This document shows, piece by piece, positions 47,777 to 58,020 of a stretch of DNA of 64,000 nucleotides. This stretch comes from Shewanella putrefaciens. Lineage in GTDB: Bacteria; Pseudomonadota; Gammaproteobacteria; Enterobacterales; Shewanellaceae. Location of the stretch: assembly GCF_016406305.1 (NCBI RefSeq), contig NZ_CP066369.1, positions 2,250,501-2,314,500 on the forward strand, read 5' to 3'. A program made the translations under genes and the position numbers. The notes below the pieces were generated by a model. It was not told where the DNA came from and searched no databases. It saw only the letters and a program-made list of their open reading frames with translations. Numbering within the stretch: the stretch's first letter is position 1; every line of letters begins with the position of its first letter.

Positions 47777-48133
47777 TTAGTTTAACGCTTCTTTTGCTTT
47801 TTCAACTAAAGTTGCGAATACAACTTTATCGAATACAGCGATGTCAGCCAAAATCTTACGATCGATTTCGATAGACGCCTTTTTCAGACCGTTGATGAAA
47901 CGGCTGTAAGACAGACCATTTTGACGAGCGGCAGCATTGATACGTGCAATCCACAGTTGACGGAATTGACGTTTTTTCTGACGACGGTCACGGTAAGCAT
48001 ATTGACCAGCTTTAGTTACTGCTTGCACAGCAACGCGGTAAGTACGGCTACGAGCGCCATAATAACCTTTAGCTAATTTTAAAACTTTCTTGTGACGAGC
48101 ACGAGCGGTTACACCACGCTTAACTCTTGGCAT
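47777..48133 (-). CDS. rplT: Ribosomal protein L20
   Basis: The 118-residue L20 protein ([35 protein letters not shown]...), needed for 50S assembly. In E. coli it represses rpmI-rplT translation; the same order here makes that plausible. Confidence 0.98.
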
Positions 48134-48149
48134 TTTCTAATCTCCTAAA

Positions 48150-48344
48150 TTAAGCGTAAGGTAATTGACGCGCGATTGCTGGAACATCACACTTAGCAAC
48201 TAAACATTTGGCACGTAAGTGACGCTTACGCTTAGTGCTCTTCTTGGTCAAAATGTGACGTAAATGTGCTTGCTTACGCTTGAAACCATTGGCGGTTTTC
48301 TTAAAACGTTTCGCTACACCTCTGTCGGTTTTCATTTTAGGCAT
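48150..48344 (-). CDS. rpmI: Ribosomal protein L35
   Basis: The 64-residue L35 ([36 protein letters not shown]...). The ORF extends 18 codons upstream, but the ATG at 48344 matches the family start. Between infC and rplT. Confidence 0.97.
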   Translation of the reverse strand: MPKMKTDRGVAKRFKKTANGFKRKQAHLRHILTKKSTKRKRHLRAKCLVAKCDVPAIARQLPYA

Positions 48345-48427
48345 TACTAAAACTCCGCATTGGGATGTTAAATAAAAAGCAAGGCGAGCAAAGGCCATAG
48401 ACCTTTGCTACTTTCGGGTTGCCCTAC

Positions 48428-48970
48428 TTATTTCTTTTTAGGCGCTAGCACCATGATGGCTTGTCGACCTTCCATTTTCGGGAAAGATTCAACAACCGCA
48501 TACTCATCCAAATCAGTCTTAATACGGTTCAATAGATCCATACCAAGATTTTGGTGGGCCATTTCGCGACCTCGGAAACGCAGCGTAATCTTCGCTTTGT
48601 CCCCGTCTTCCAGAAAACGTATCAGGTTGCGTAGTTTTACCTGATAGTCGTTTTCGTCAGTTCCAGGACGGAATTTAATTTCCTTAACCTGAACCTGCTT
48701 TTGCTTCTTCTTTTGTTCCTTGGCTGACTTAGCCTTATCAAAAAGGAACTTACCGTAGTCCATAATGCGACATACTGGAGGTTCAGCGTTTGGACTAATT
48801 TCAACTAGGTCTACACCCGCTTCATCTGCCAAATTCTGAGCATCTCTGATGCTTACCACACCAATAGCTTCACCATCAATGCCTGTTAAACGTACTTCTG
48901 GTACGCCTGTGATTTCTTCATTGATTCTATTAGGGGCCGGCTGACGCCCTGCTGTTTTTTTGATCTTTAT
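48428..48970 (-). CDS. infC: Translation initiation factor IF-3, apparent AUA start
   Basis: IF-3 prevents early 50S joining and checks start codons. The conserved body runs from [43 protein letters not shown] to [10 protein letters not shown]. No ATG, GTG or TTG covers the N-terminus, so the gene must start at a rare codon: ATA at 48970 lies 8 bases after a perfect GGAGG (48979-48983), giving about 180 residues; ATC at 48964 is the alternative. In E. coli infC starts at AUU and IF-3 represses its own synthesis through it. It begins 3 bases after the thrS stop. Confidence 0.93.
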   Translation of the reverse strand: MKIKKTAGRQPAPNRINEEITGVPEVRLTGIDGEAIGVVSIRDAQNLADEAGVDLVEISPNAEPPVCRIMDYGKFLFDKAKSAKEQKKKQKQVQVKEIKFRPGTDENDYQVKLRNLIRFLEDGDKAKITLRFRGREMAHQNLGMDLLNRIKTDLDEYAVVESFPKMEGRQAIMVLAPKKK

Positions 48971-48973
48971 GAC

Positions 48974-50902
48974 CTATTCCTCCAACAATTTGAGACTACG
49001 GAGCGAAATTTGTTGATGGATTTTAGCGGCGAAATCTTCGATTCGCATCTTACCTAAATCAATACCATCACGGGTACGCACCGCTACTTCCTTATTTTCC
49101 ATTTCTTGATCGCCAACGACCAATAAATAAGGAACACGCCTTAAGGTGTGCTCGCGTATTTTAAAGCCTATTTTCTCATTCCTCAAGTCAAAAGACGCTC
49201 GAATACCTTGTTCTTTGAAGAATTTGACGACTTCTTCAACATAATCAGCCTGTTTGTCGGTGATATTCATCACGACAACTTGCATTGGGGCCAACCAAGT
49301 TGGGAAACGACCTGCATATTCTTCTATCAAGATACCCAAGAATCGTTCCAAAGAGCCTAAAATAGCACGATGGATCATCACGGGAGTTTGACGGCTGTTA
49401 TCTTCGGCGACGTAAGTCGCACCTAAACGGTTTGGCAACGCATAATCGAGCTGCACAGTACCACATTGCCACGCACGGTCCAAACAATCGTGTAAAGTAA
49501 ATTCGATTTTCGGTCCGTAGAAGGCGCCTTCACCGGGTAAAATGGTGAATTCAATGTTATTTGAGCGTAGAGCTTGCTTGAGTGCTTCTTCTGCTCTATC
49601 CCACATCGCATCGTCGCCGATACGTTTTTCGGGGCGAGTCGAGAGTTTTACGACAATGTTTTCAAAACCAAAGGTTGAATAAGTGTCGTAAACCATCTGG
49701 ATACAGGAGCTGACTTCCGCTTGCACTTGATCTTCAGTACAGAAAATATGGGCGTCGTCTTGGGTAAAACCACGTACGCGCATTAAACCGTGGAGCGAAC
49801 CTGAAGGTTCATTACGGTGACAGCAACCAAATTCCGCCATACGAAGTGGCAAGTCGCGGTAAGATTTCAACCCTTGGTTGAAGATCTGTACGTGGCCTGG
49901 GCAGTTCATCGGCTTGATGGCGTATTCGCGGTTTTCGCTGCTGGTCGTGAACATGGCTTCTGCGTATTTATCCCAGTGACCAGAACGTTCCCACAACACG
50001 CGGTCCATCATTAATGGGCCTTTGACTTCTTGGTAAGTGTATTGGTTTAGCTTACGGCGAATGAATCTTTCTAATTCGAGGAAGATACTCCAACCGTCGT
50101 TATGCCAGAACACCATACCTGGGGCTTCTTCTTGCATGTGGTACAAGTCGAGCTGCTTACCGATTTTACGGTGGTCACGCTTAGCCGCTTCTTCAAGACG
50201 GGTTAAGTGTGTGCTCAGGGCTTTTTTGTCGGCCCAAGCGGTACCATAGATACGTTGCAACATCTTGTTTTCTGAGTTGCCACGCCAGTAAGCGCCGGCA
50301 ATGCTCATTAATTTGAAATGTTGGCAGAAACGCATGTTAGGTACGTGCGGTCCACGACACATGTCTGTGTATTCTTCGTGATGATACAGCGCAGGCGTGG
50401 CGTCTTTGCTGATGTTCTCATCCAGAATGGCAATCTTATAATCTTCACCGCGCGCCGCGAATGTATCGCGAGCTTCTTGCCAGCTCACTACACGTTTTAC
50501 AACGTCATAGTTGGTTTTTGCCAGTTGAAGCATACGCTTTTCTAAGGCTTCGATGTCATCTTGAGTCAGCTTGTGCTCAAGGTCGATATCATAATAGAAG
50601 CCGTTATCGATAACTGGACCAATCGCCATCTTGGTTTCTGGCCACAGTTGCTTAATCGCATGGCCTAATAAATGCGCGCAAGAATGGCGAAGAATTTCAA
50701 CACCTTCTTCGTCTTTGGCGGTAATGATTGATAGCTCAGCATCGGTTTCAATGGGATCGCAGGCATCTTTTAATTCGCCATTAACGCGGCCAGCGATACA
50801 GGCTTTAGCAAGACCAGGGCCGATATCGGCGGCAACATCGAGAGTCGATACAGCATGAGCAAACTCGCGCTTGCTACCATCGGGAAGTGTAATTACAGGC
50901 AT
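48974..50902 (-). CDS. thrS: Threonyl-tRNA synthetase
   Basis: A 642-residue class II synthetase: TGS domain ([14 protein letters not shown]), editing domain ([16 protein letters not shown], later [11 protein letters not shown]), catalytic core ([35 protein letters not shown]) and anticodon-binding domain. The ATG at 50902 matches the family start; the ORF extends 13 codons further. It heads the thrS-infC-rpmI-rplT group. Confidence 0.97.
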   Translation of the reverse strand: MPVITLPDGSKREFAHAVSTLDVAADIGPGLAKACIAGRVNGELKDACDPIETDAELSIITAKDEEGVEILRHSCAHLLGHAIKQLWPETKMAIGPVIDNGFYYDIDLEHKLTQDDIEALEKRMLQLAKTNYDVVKRVVSWQEARDTFAARGEDYKIAILDENISKDATPALYHHEEYTDMCRGPHVPNMRFCQHFKLMSIAGAYWRGNSENKMLQRIYGTAWADKKALSTHLTRLEEAAKRDHRKIGKQLDLYHMQEEAPGMVFWHNDGWSIFLELERFIRRKLNQYTYQEVKGPLMMDRVLWERSGHWDKYAEAMFTTSSENREYAIKPMNCPGHVQIFNQGLKSYRDLPLRMAEFGCCHRNEPSGSLHGLMRVRGFTQDDAHIFCTEDQVQAEVSSCIQMVYDTYSTFGFENIVVKLSTRPEKRIGDDAMWDRAEEALKQALRSNNIEFTILPGEGAFYGPKIEFTLHDCLDRAWQCGTVQLDYALPNRLGATYVAEDNSRQTPVMIHRAILGSLERFLGILIEEYAGRFPTWLAPMQVVVMNITDKQADYVEEVVKFFKEQGIRASFDLRNEKIGFKIREHTLRRVPYLLVVGDQEMENKEVAVRTRDGIDLGKMRIEDFAAKIHQQISLRSLKLLEE

Positions 50903-51197
50903 GAAATATCCTTTCCAGTGGTGACCCACACGTAGGGCCACTTGGGTTTAGTTAATGTAAGAGAAATGCTCGCTAGGTTAAGACAGTACAGGAGTCTTAG
51001 CCGCCTTGCGTAACAGGGCGTTCATTCTACGGGATTGGCGCCAAGGGGTGCAAGTGCATTGGCCAAATTGCGTGGCATTGTGCAATAAATGCAAATTCAT
51101 GATTTTGCAGTGTGTTGGTAACTTATCAGTCATCAAACATCCCTATTCTAGCGCCAGTTGATTGTACAGCACTCAAAAACATCGAAAGGAAGTTGAT

Positions 51198-51431
51198 ATG
51201 TTGAACTGTATTCTATTTGCGGTCGCGTTAACCCAATCAGCGGCCGTATCGCTTGAAACTCAAATCCCAGAAACCATAGATGTTCATATTGATACCCAAA
51301 TGTTGGTTGTTGATATCCAAGCTGAGCTTGAGCAGCAAATGCAACAATTAAGCCTTTCAATCGTTCAACATGCCCGCGATGGCGTTTTGCACAGTAATGA
51401 AATTGAGGGGCTAATTACGGTAAAAGAGTAG
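51198..51431 (+). CDS. Small hypothetical exported protein
   Basis: A 77-residue protein, probably with an N-terminal signal or hydrophobic segment (MLNCILFAVALTQSAAVSLE) and an acidic helical body. AAAGGAAG precedes the ATG. No family recognised. Confidence 0.55.
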   Translation: MLNCILFAVALTQSAAVSLETQIPETIDVHIDTQMLVVDIQAELEQQMQQLSLSIVQHARDGVLHSNEIEGLITVKE

Positions 51432-51585
51432 CGTTTGATCCCTATGGGCGATGCATCCGTGCACTTGGTTGACGCTATCGCAGCTAGACCATATCGCAAC
51501 TATATTTAGTAAGCCCTATGGGAGGCGTCATTTAGTCCATAGGTTAGGGTCATATATTCTTTCATCCCATTGAAGGAGTAACACT

Positions 51586-51786
51586 ATGAGGATCATGAAT
51601 AAGGTTATCGCCTGTCCCCACTGCGGACATCATCAACATATCAGTATCGATGCCAGCAGTGGCGATCAAGATTATTACGATGATTGCCGTATTTGCTGTA
51701 ATCCTATCCACTTGCGCCTGCATGTGGATGATGCTCGGCGGACCGTTGAATTGTATGTTGACTCAGATGATGAACAAATTTATTGA
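51586..51786 (+). CDS. CPXCG-motif cysteine-rich protein
   Basis: A 66-residue protein of the CPXCG family, with ACPHCGHHQHISID and YYDDCRICCNPI forming a zinc ribbon. GAAGGAGT precedes the ATG. The function of the family is unknown; it is widespread in gammaproteobacteria. Confidence 0.8.
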   Translation: MRIMNKVIACPHCGHHQHISIDASSGDQDYYDDCRICCNPIHLRLHVDDARRTVELYVDSDDEQIY

Positions 51787-51799
51787 CTGATAGGCAATA

Positions 51800-52432
51800 T
51801 CAGCCATTCTTTTGCGCTTGTTCCTTGAGGCGTCTGGCGAGTACGCGCTCAACGGTATCAACGATCACTTGTGTTTGGCTATCGATCTCAATATTGAGTT
51901 CATCGCCGACTTGGCACTGACTTAAGTTTGTTAACTTGAGCGTTTCTGGAATTAAGTGCAGCATAAAACTTGAATCACTGACCTCGCCAACGGTGAGGCT
52001 GCAGCCGTTGACCCCGACAAAACCTTTATAAAAGATGTAATCCATCCATTTAGGCTCAATCCCTAACGTCAGATCATAGTGTTGTTCTGTGTGACTGATA
52101 TGGATGACTTTAGCCTTGGTATGGATATGGCCAGACAAAATATGCCCGCCGATTTCACTGCCGAAGGTTAATGAACGTTCAATATTAACCCTGTGACCTA
52201 CAGCTAAAGTGGCAAGATTGGTTAACCGTAACGTCTCTTCCACTACATCGAAAAATACCCTATCATCAACCACCTGAGTCACAGTAAGACATACCCCGTT
52301 ATTTGCCACACTTGCTCCAATCGCAAGTCCCTCATGCAAATCAGGTTTAAACGCTACCTCAAGGGTATTTAGGCCATCTTTCTTATGTATTGCAACCACC
52401 TCGCAGGTGGCTTGAACTATACCTGTAAACAT
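51800..52432 (-). CDS. ribE: Riboflavin synthase alpha chain
   Basis: A 210-residue enzyme making riboflavin from two lumazines. The two lumazine-binding repeats are visible: MFTGIVQATCEV with NGVCLTV, and GHIHTKAKV with VNGCSLTVGEV. Convergent with the CPXCG gene and divergent from the MATE gene. Confidence 0.95.
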   Translation of the reverse strand: MFTGIVQATCEVVAIHKKDGLNTLEVAFKPDLHEGLAIGASVANNGVCLTVTQVVDDRVFFDVVEETLRLTNLATLAVGHRVNIERSLTFGSEIGGHILSGHIHTKAKVIHISHTEQHYDLTLGIEPKWMDYIFYKGFVGVNGCSLTVGEVSDSSFMLHLIPETLKLTNLSQCQVGDELNIEIDSQTQVIVDTVERVLARRLKEQAQKNG

Positions 52433-52464
52433 TTTTTCTCGCTCATTCGTTAAAGGCTGTATTT

Positions 52465-53844
52465 ATGAATCATTCAGGCTTCCAAGCCAAACGTCTTATC
52501 CAACTTGCACTACCTGTGCTCATCGCCCAAGTCACGCAGACCATGATGGGCTTTATCGATACCGTTATGGCGGGCCGCGTCAGTGCTGTCGATATGGCCG
52601 CCGTTGCGGTCGGCACTAGCCTGTGGTTACCTGCCATCCTGTTTGTTCAGGGGTTGCTTATGGCTTTCACGCCTTTATTTGCCCACTATAACGGGGCTAA
52701 CAATCAAAAAGCGATCCAACCCTTAGCATTCCAGGCCGCCTATCTGGCACTTATCGGAGGAATTGGCGTGATGGCATTTCTTGCCGCTGCGCCTTTTGTG
52801 CTCGGCCTTATGAATTTAGAACCCGAATTGTACCGCTTAACCATAGGTTATATCGACGGTATTTTATGGGGCGCCCCCGCATTTGTCCTGTATCAAGTGT
52901 TACGTGGCTGCAGTGAAGGTATTTCCTATACATTGCCGACTATGGTCATAGGTTTTGTGGGTTTAGCGGTCAATATTCCCGCTAACTATATTTTTATCTA
53001 TGGTCACTTTGGCGTCCCCGCTATGGGTGGCGCGGGTTGTGGTGTAGCAACTGCCCTTGTTTTTTGGGCAATGCTGATAGCCATGACCTTATATATGCAG
53101 TTACATAGGAAATTTGCTGCCTTGGCGCCCTTCAGTCAATTTCATCGCCCCGATTTTAGCACGATGAAAAAAATGACCAAGTTGGGTATGCCAATCGCCA
53201 TGGCGCTGTTTTTTGAAGTGAGTTTATTCGCCATTATCGCCCTATTGCTCGCCCCCTTGGGCGCAACTGTGGTGGCGAGTCACCAGATAGCACTGAACTT
53301 TTCAGCCATCGTATTTATGTTGCCGTTATCTATCGGTATCGCGGTATCGATTCGCATTGGTTACTACTTAGGTCGAGATCGGGCGGATATTTCTGCTGTG
53401 GTGGCAAAAGTCGGTCTGTGGCTAGCGCTGTCCCTCGCCCTATCTACTGCTATTTTGACTGTACTATTTAGATTTCAAATTGCCGAACTCTATAACAGTG
53501 ACCCAGAAGTCGTGGTCCTCGCCGGAAGTTTGATGTTAATGGCGGCGCTGTATCAATTATCGGACTCAGTCCAAGTAGTCGCAGCTGGCGCCCTTCGTGG
53601 CTATAAAGATACCCGCAGTGCATTTTATATCACGCTGTTTTCTTACTGGGGCATTGGTATGACGTTAGGCTATACCTTGGCTTATACGGATTATATTGTC
53701 CCAGCTATGGGCGCCCATGGATTTTGGACTGGGCTTATCGCCGGCCTCACCTCGGCGGCACTGCTGTTTTTTATCCGCCTACGTTATATCCAAAAACATG
53801 GCGTGCATTTAAGCCTTATCGAAGGTGATAATATCCACCATTAG
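52465..53844 (+). CDS. MATE-family multidrug exporter (NorM/MdtK-like)
   Basis: A 459-residue twelve-helix transporter that uses sodium or proton flow to export drugs. Family motifs include LALPVLIAQVTQTMMGFIDTVMAGRVSAVDMAAVAVGTSLW near the N-terminus and VVAAGALRGYKDTR in the second half. It is divergent from ribE, a common neighbour of norM-type genes. Confidence 0.9.
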   Translation: MNHSGFQAKRLIQLALPVLIAQVTQTMMGFIDTVMAGRVSAVDMAAVAVGTSLWLPAILFVQGLLMAFTPLFAHYNGANNQKAIQPLAFQAAYLALIGGIGVMAFLAAAPFVLGLMNLEPELYRLTIGYIDGILWGAPAFVLYQVLRGCSEGISYTLPTMVIGFVGLAVNIPANYIFIYGHFGVPAMGGAGCGVATALVFWAMLIAMTLYMQLHRKFAALAPFSQFHRPDFSTMKKMTKLGMPIAMALFFEVSLFAIIALLLAPLGATVVASHQIALNFSAIVFMLPLSIGIAVSIRIGYYLGRDRADISAVVAKVGLWLALSLALSTAILTVLFRFQIAELYNSDPEVVVLAGSLMLMAALYQLSDSVQVVAAGALRGYKDTRSAFYITLFSYWGIGMTLGYTLAYTDYIVPAMGAHGFWTGLIAGLTSAALLFFIRLRYIQKHGVHLSLIEGDNIHH

Positions 53845-53850
53845 TAAAGT

Positions 53851-53878
53851 AAACGGCGGGCCTACCCTCCCGCCGTTT
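53851..53878 (+). terminator. Terminator of the MATE gene
   Basis: AAACGGCGGG and CCCGCCGTTT form a 10-bp stem with an 8-base loop. Confidence 0.75.
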
Positions 53879-54098
53879 GGTTTATCGGTTTGATTTCGAT
53901 GCATTCTCCGGAGATTTTTTGGAGTAAGGCGAAGAAGAAATTGCGGTTTTATCAGCAGCTTTGTTGAAACTCTGGACAAGTTGCACAGCAATTCACCATT
54001 TGGCAATAAAATTCGTTTTTTTGCTTGCCAGTGATTCGCTATCCCCCTAATATAGCGCTCGTTCCAAAGCGCAATGCTTTTGATACATGTAATACAAT

Positions 54099-54175
54099 GC
54101 ACCCGTAGCTCAGTTGGTTAGAGCACTACCTTGACATGGTAGGGGTCGGTGGTTCGAGTCCACTCGGGTGTACCA
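54099..54175 (+). tRNA. tRNA-Val (anticodon GAC), copy 1
   Basis: A 77-base tRNA with CCA encoded. The anticodon stem CTACC-TTGACAT-GGTAG gives GAC; D-loop AGCTCAGTTGGTTAGAGC and T-loop GGTTCGAGTCC are canonical. Confidence 0.96.
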
Positions 54176-54224
54176 CTCTCTTCACAGAGTATAAAATGTG
54201 ACTTCTTATTAAAAAGTAAACAGT

Positions 54225-54301
54225 GCACCCGTAGCTCAGTTGGTTAGAGCACTACCTTGACATGGTAGGGGTCGGTGGTTCGAGTCCACTCGGGTGTACC
54301 A
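54225..54301 (+). tRNA. tRNA-Val (anticodon GAC), copy 2
   Basis: Identical in all 77 bases to the copy 126 bases upstream; the pair is probably one transcript. Confidence 0.96.
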
Positions 54302-54744
54302 TTTATTGCATTAATTCCCTTTAAAACCTCAATTTAATATCATCTTAAGACACTCTATTTATATTTTTGCCTAAACCTCGCTTTTGTAAAAACATTCAAA
54401 CACGCCCTCCTCCTTTCCTCTGTCTGATTACGCTTTGATTTAGTCCACTTTATCGCTGTTATCTCAAAACTCATTCTGGTCTTTCTTTTTCCCATATGAC
54501 AAAAATGATGTGCTTGATACTCAGTCGATTGTTCCATCAATCGGCATATTCAAAAAGTTAACGAATATAGTGCCAGTGCAATTTACCACCTACTCAGTTA
54601 TGAGCCTCATGTCACACAGTGACCTATAAATTGACAATATTAGGTGCCTTGTCTCACATTAATTAGGGGTTATTTAAAAAGAGGTATAAATAATAAATGT
54701 TGATGTAAGTTATTGTATATAAAAACAACCTCGGTACAGTATCT
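54302..54744. other. AT-rich intergenic region before the NrfA-type gene
   Basis: 443 bases with no convincing gene or consensus Fnr site. It must carry the promoter of the nitrite reductase gene. Confidence 0.45.
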
Positions 54745-56079
54745 ATGAATACAACATCAATCTTCTTACTTGGGCTGATCTCATTTTCAGCAATGGCTAA
54801 TGACGACAACCGTGTTGAACTCGCACGACAAGGTTGGAAAGCGACGGCAGAATCGAACCAAAGAGTCGATTTACTTGAAGAACGTCCCGATTTAGTGCTG
54901 CTTTACGCGGGCTCACCTTACGCAAAAGAATACAATAGCCCTCGGGGCCATCAATTCGCCATTATGGACGTTACTAACATCTTACGAACAGGCAGCGGCA
55001 GTAAAGCGCAGGGCGATCCCGGAGCAAGTTGCTGGTCCTGCAAAGCTCCCGGCGCAGTTCACTTAACTCAAACACTCGGTGAGCAAGGATTTGCGAGTAA
55101 GACCTTTGCCGAGGCGGCGTATGCCATGGATGTCAGTGTTGGCTGTGAGGATTGCCACCAGCAAGGAACTGCAGCCTTAGATCTGCCGAGGGTGCATGCC
55201 AAGAATGCGATGAATAAAATACACATGCCCTTTGAAAAACAAACCCTTGCCGTCAAATCGTCTCAAGTCTGTGGTCAGTGCCATGTAACCTATTACTTTC
55301 AGCCAGAAAAATCGAATGCGGTGAATATCCCTTGGATATTCGGTAACGATGCTGACAACATAGAAAAATACTATGACACTAGGCGTTTCTTTGACTTTGT
55401 TCATCCCATTTCTGGTGTTCCCCTCGCCAAGGCTCGCCATCCTGAATTTGAACAATGGAGCCGAAGCATTCACGCACAAAGTGAGATTGGTTGCGTTGAT
55501 TGCCACATGGCAGAAACCACATCTAAAGATGGCAACAGCTTTACTAGCCATAAAATTACCAGCAGTTTCAATAATTTTGACACTAAGTGCTCTGGCTGCC
55601 ATGAAAGCGCCGCGGATCTCAATAAGCAAATCGCAAGCAATAAACGTGAACTTGATAATAAACGCACTGTCGTTGAAAAACTGCTTGTTAAAGCTCATAT
55701 AGAGGCGGGCGCTGCTTGGGATCATGGACAAAAATGGTCCGATTTAGAGAGTGCACTAATGGATATCAGGCATGCACAGTGGCGATGGGATTATGTGGTG
55801 TCATCACATGGTTCCCATGCGCACAACAGCAAAGAAGCCATGCAATTGTTAGATGTTGCTCAAAATCAAGTTGTTATGGCAAGGGCTAAATTAGCCAAGA
55901 TTTTAAAAAATGCCAGTGCTGCTGAAATCAATTACCCCGTTTTAACGTCTAAAGCCGAGGCTCAAGCGTTTGTAGAACTCAATATGGAACAACTCAAGGA
56001 TGAAAAGCAGCAGTTCTTACAAGATGTCGTCAAAAAGAACTGGCCAAGTGCAAGCTATACCATTGATCAAACACCCTGA
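54745..56079 (+). CDS. NrfA-type pentaheme cytochrome c nitrite reductase
   Basis: A 444-residue periplasmic enzyme expected to reduce nitrite to ammonia with six electrons. A signal peptide (MNTTSIFLLGLISFSAMA) precedes five heme sites in NrfA order: the catalytic CWSCK with lysine in place of histidine, then CEDCH, CGQCH, CVDCH and CSGCH. The active-site region CGQCHVTYYF and the histidine-bearing DFVHPISG are present. It stands alone, without nrfB/C/D or heme-attachment genes. It is somewhat shorter than typical NrfA and may be a second paralogue. Confidence 0.88.
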   Translation: MNTTSIFLLGLISFSAMANDDNRVELARQGWKATAESNQRVDLLEERPDLVLLYAGSPYAKEYNSPRGHQFAIMDVTNILRTGSGSKAQGDPGASCWSCKAPGAVHLTQTLGEQGFASKTFAEAAYAMDVSVGCEDCHQQGTAALDLPRVHAKNAMNKIHMPFEKQTLAVKSSQVCGQCHVTYYFQPEKSNAVNIPWIFGNDADNIEKYYDTRRFFDFVHPISGVPLAKARHPEFEQWSRSIHAQSEIGCVDCHMAETTSKDGNSFTSHKITSSFNNFDTKCSGCHESAADLNKQIASNKRELDNKRTVVEKLLVKAHIEAGAAWDHGQKWSDLESALMDIRHAQWRWDYVVSSHGSHAHNSKEAMQLLDVAQNQVVMARAKLAKILKNASAAEINYPVLTSKAEAQAFVELNMEQLKDEKQQFLQDVVKKNWPSASYTIDQTP

Positions 56080-56265
56080 TATAACAATCAAGGCTGAGCC
56101 AGTATCCACACCTGTTATTGCATTTCAGCAGTAGCCTAAAACAGCAACACTCAGGGCTACATTTTCCCAGGTAAAGGGACTGAATACCTTGATGAGAATG
56201 AGCTTAGCATGGACGCCAAGCTGACATTCGCGGGGCACATAAAACAAAACCGTGAGTATTTGCCG

Positions 56266-57537
56266 CTATTGCATAAGCACTTTTACTACAGCATCGGCCA
56301 CATCTGCAATACTGCTACGTTGTTTCATCGCACTTTGTTGTAATTGACGATAAGCCTGCGCTTCCGTCAAGTTTTTATACTGCATCAGCAATAACTTGGC
56401 TCGGTCAATCAGCTTTTGCTCACCCATGGCTCGACGTGCATCCGCAAGCTCAGTTTGCATAGTGCGGATATGCTGCGCCTGTTCGGACAATAATTGATAG
56501 AAAGAGCGATTGGGCGCATTAATGCTTTGAGGATCAGCAAGCACCGGTGTCGCTGAAAACCCACACATACCTTGCATGCTAGGATCAATGAAGATGCTGA
56601 CTCTAAAATTCATCGGCTGCTCAGCAAATTGGGTGAATTTGGCAGGATGACGCTGCAATTGCTGCTGCGCTGCACTTACCGTGATAAAGGTGAGTTTTTG
56701 CAACTGAGCTGTCAGTTTAATCTGTAATTGATGCATCTCATCCATGCGTTCAGTCGCAAACTGATACCAAAGGTCACTCACCGCAGGCACTGGCGTTGTT
56801 GTGCCTGACAGTTGCTGCATCAGCGCTCTTAACTGTTGAAGTTGCTTGGTTGCCAAGCCTTGTTCTTGTTGATGCCACTGCAATTGTTGCTCCTCAGAGG
56901 CAAACTCTAAAAAGACAACAGCATTCTGCTGTTGTGCTTGTTGTAGCAATAACAAACGCTCCCCCAACTCTGTGGTTAGCTGACCAGAGGCGAGTCCTAT
57001 CGCGCCCCAGGCGCGTTCCTGCCCTGCATATTCTTTGATTTGCAATAAGTTAAACAGCGCCACCAATAATCGGGTAATGTCTGTATCACAGACGAGATCT
57101 GTTGAATCCTGCACCACCACAAGCCAAGCCGCAATTAAACTACTGTAGGCTTCCGTGGACTGCGGCGGCATTAATTGCTGCTTGCTTATCTGTTCGCGTA
57201 ACGCTGCCAATCTATCTAAGCCCTGTAATGCCAGAGAGATCCCATTGAGCAGCCGACTGTTACTACACAGATCTTTTGCCTGTAGATATTGCTGAGTTAA
57301 TTGCATGCGTAGTTGTTGTTCAGCTTTGGTCGTTTGCAGCAGTTGCTGTTGACGTTGTTGTGCAAATAACTCACAACCCGAAGCGAGAAAAATATTACTG
57401 ATACCACGCTCACGTTGCAGCTGATGCACCAATTCGCTAATGCCAGTCACCAATAAGCAATTGGCAGAAAGTTGCTCTAATGCGTTAATTTCAGCCTGTT
57501 TAGCTGCCAGTAGGAACTGGGTTGTCTGATAGTTCAT
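56266..57537 (-). CDS. nasR: Nitrate/nitrite-responsive antiterminator, NIT-ANTAR (NasR-like)
   Basis: A 423-residue regulator: an all-helical NIT sensor domain (residues 30-310, with LVHQLQRERGISNIFLASG as the P-box-like motif) and a C-terminal ANTAR RNA-binding domain (IRTMQTELADARRAMGEQKLIDRAKLLLMQYKNLTEAQAYRQLQQSAMKQRSSIADVADAVVKVL). In Klebsiella NasR binds nasF leader RNA when nitrate or nitrite is present and prevents termination. The leader with terminator at 57817-57966, just upstream of the divergent transporter gene, is the likely target. The protein is very Gln/Leu-rich. Confidence 0.88.
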   Translation of the reverse strand: MNYQTTQFLLAAKQAEINALEQLSANCLLVTGISELVHQLQRERGISNIFLASGCELFAQQRQQQLLQTTKAEQQLRMQLTQQYLQAKDLCSNSRLLNGISLALQGLDRLAALREQISKQQLMPPQSTEAYSSLIAAWLVVVQDSTDLVCDTDITRLLVALFNLLQIKEYAGQERAWGAIGLASGQLTTELGERLLLLQQAQQQNAVVFLEFASEEQQLQWHQQEQGLATKQLQQLRALMQQLSGTTTPVPAVSDLWYQFATERMDEMHQLQIKLTAQLQKLTFITVSAAQQQLQRHPAKFTQFAEQPMNFRVSIFIDPSMQGMCGFSATPVLADPQSINAPNRSFYQLLSEQAQHIRTMQTELADARRAMGEQKLIDRAKLLLMQYKNLTEAQAYRQLQQSAMKQRSSIADVADAVVKVLMQ

Positions 57538-58020
57538 CCATTCACTCTGAGTTGCTGGCGTTGGTGCAAAGCTAGCAATCGCTATTCCACATAGGTATTG
57601 ACCGTCCTCAAGCCGCAGCCATGCTGAATTGTTAGCATATTGTTGTTATCCCAATAGTAGGCATTTACCCTTTATCGCCCTTTAACAGTGCAGTAAATGC
57701 ACAAAAATGGTACTCGTCAGGGGCGACGTTTCAAATAAGCATTATATAAAACCAATTAAAATCATTATCTTGCATTTAATTTATTCACTGGCATCAAAGT
57801 TGCGTAGTGAGTGTGCTGAAGGTGGTCTCACCTTCAAACATCTTCCTTGGTTGTTCAAAATGTAAGCCGTGTTAGTCACGCTGCAGTTTGGGTGCAATAG
57901 GGAGCAGATTCAGGACAAAGGTGTCCCGCGATCATCTGGAAACAGCATGATCCGGACACCTTTTTTGTTTTCTAAAAACGCCTGAAAAATCAAAGTAACA
58001 ATAATAGTAGAGGTGAATCT
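57538..58020. promoter_or_regulatory. Divergent control region and leader RNA of the nitrite transporter operon
   Basis: 483 bases between nasR and the transporter. From left to right on the plus strand: promoter region, a hairpin at 57817-57836 (TGAAGGTG-GTCT-CACCTTCA), a smaller hairpin near 57868-57880 (CGTG-TTAGT-CACG), and an intrinsic terminator at 57920-57966. This layout, two small stem-loops and then a terminator, is that expected of an ANTAR target leader. Confidence 0.7.
57920..57966 (+). terminator. Leader terminator, probable NasR-controlled attenuator
   Basis: GGTGTCC/GGACACC plus an inner GATCAT/ATGATC stem, followed by six T, located 55 bases before the transporter ATG. Confidence 0.8.

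Noticed and set aside
54099..54301. tRNA-Val pair as an integration site
   Set aside because: The two full-length identical copies have only 49 bases between them; this is a simple tandem tRNA array, with no element nearby.
54355..54540. 61-codon leftward ORF in the gap before the NrfA-type gene
   Set aside because: No ribosome site, no recognisable composition or neighbours, and AT-rich chance reading.
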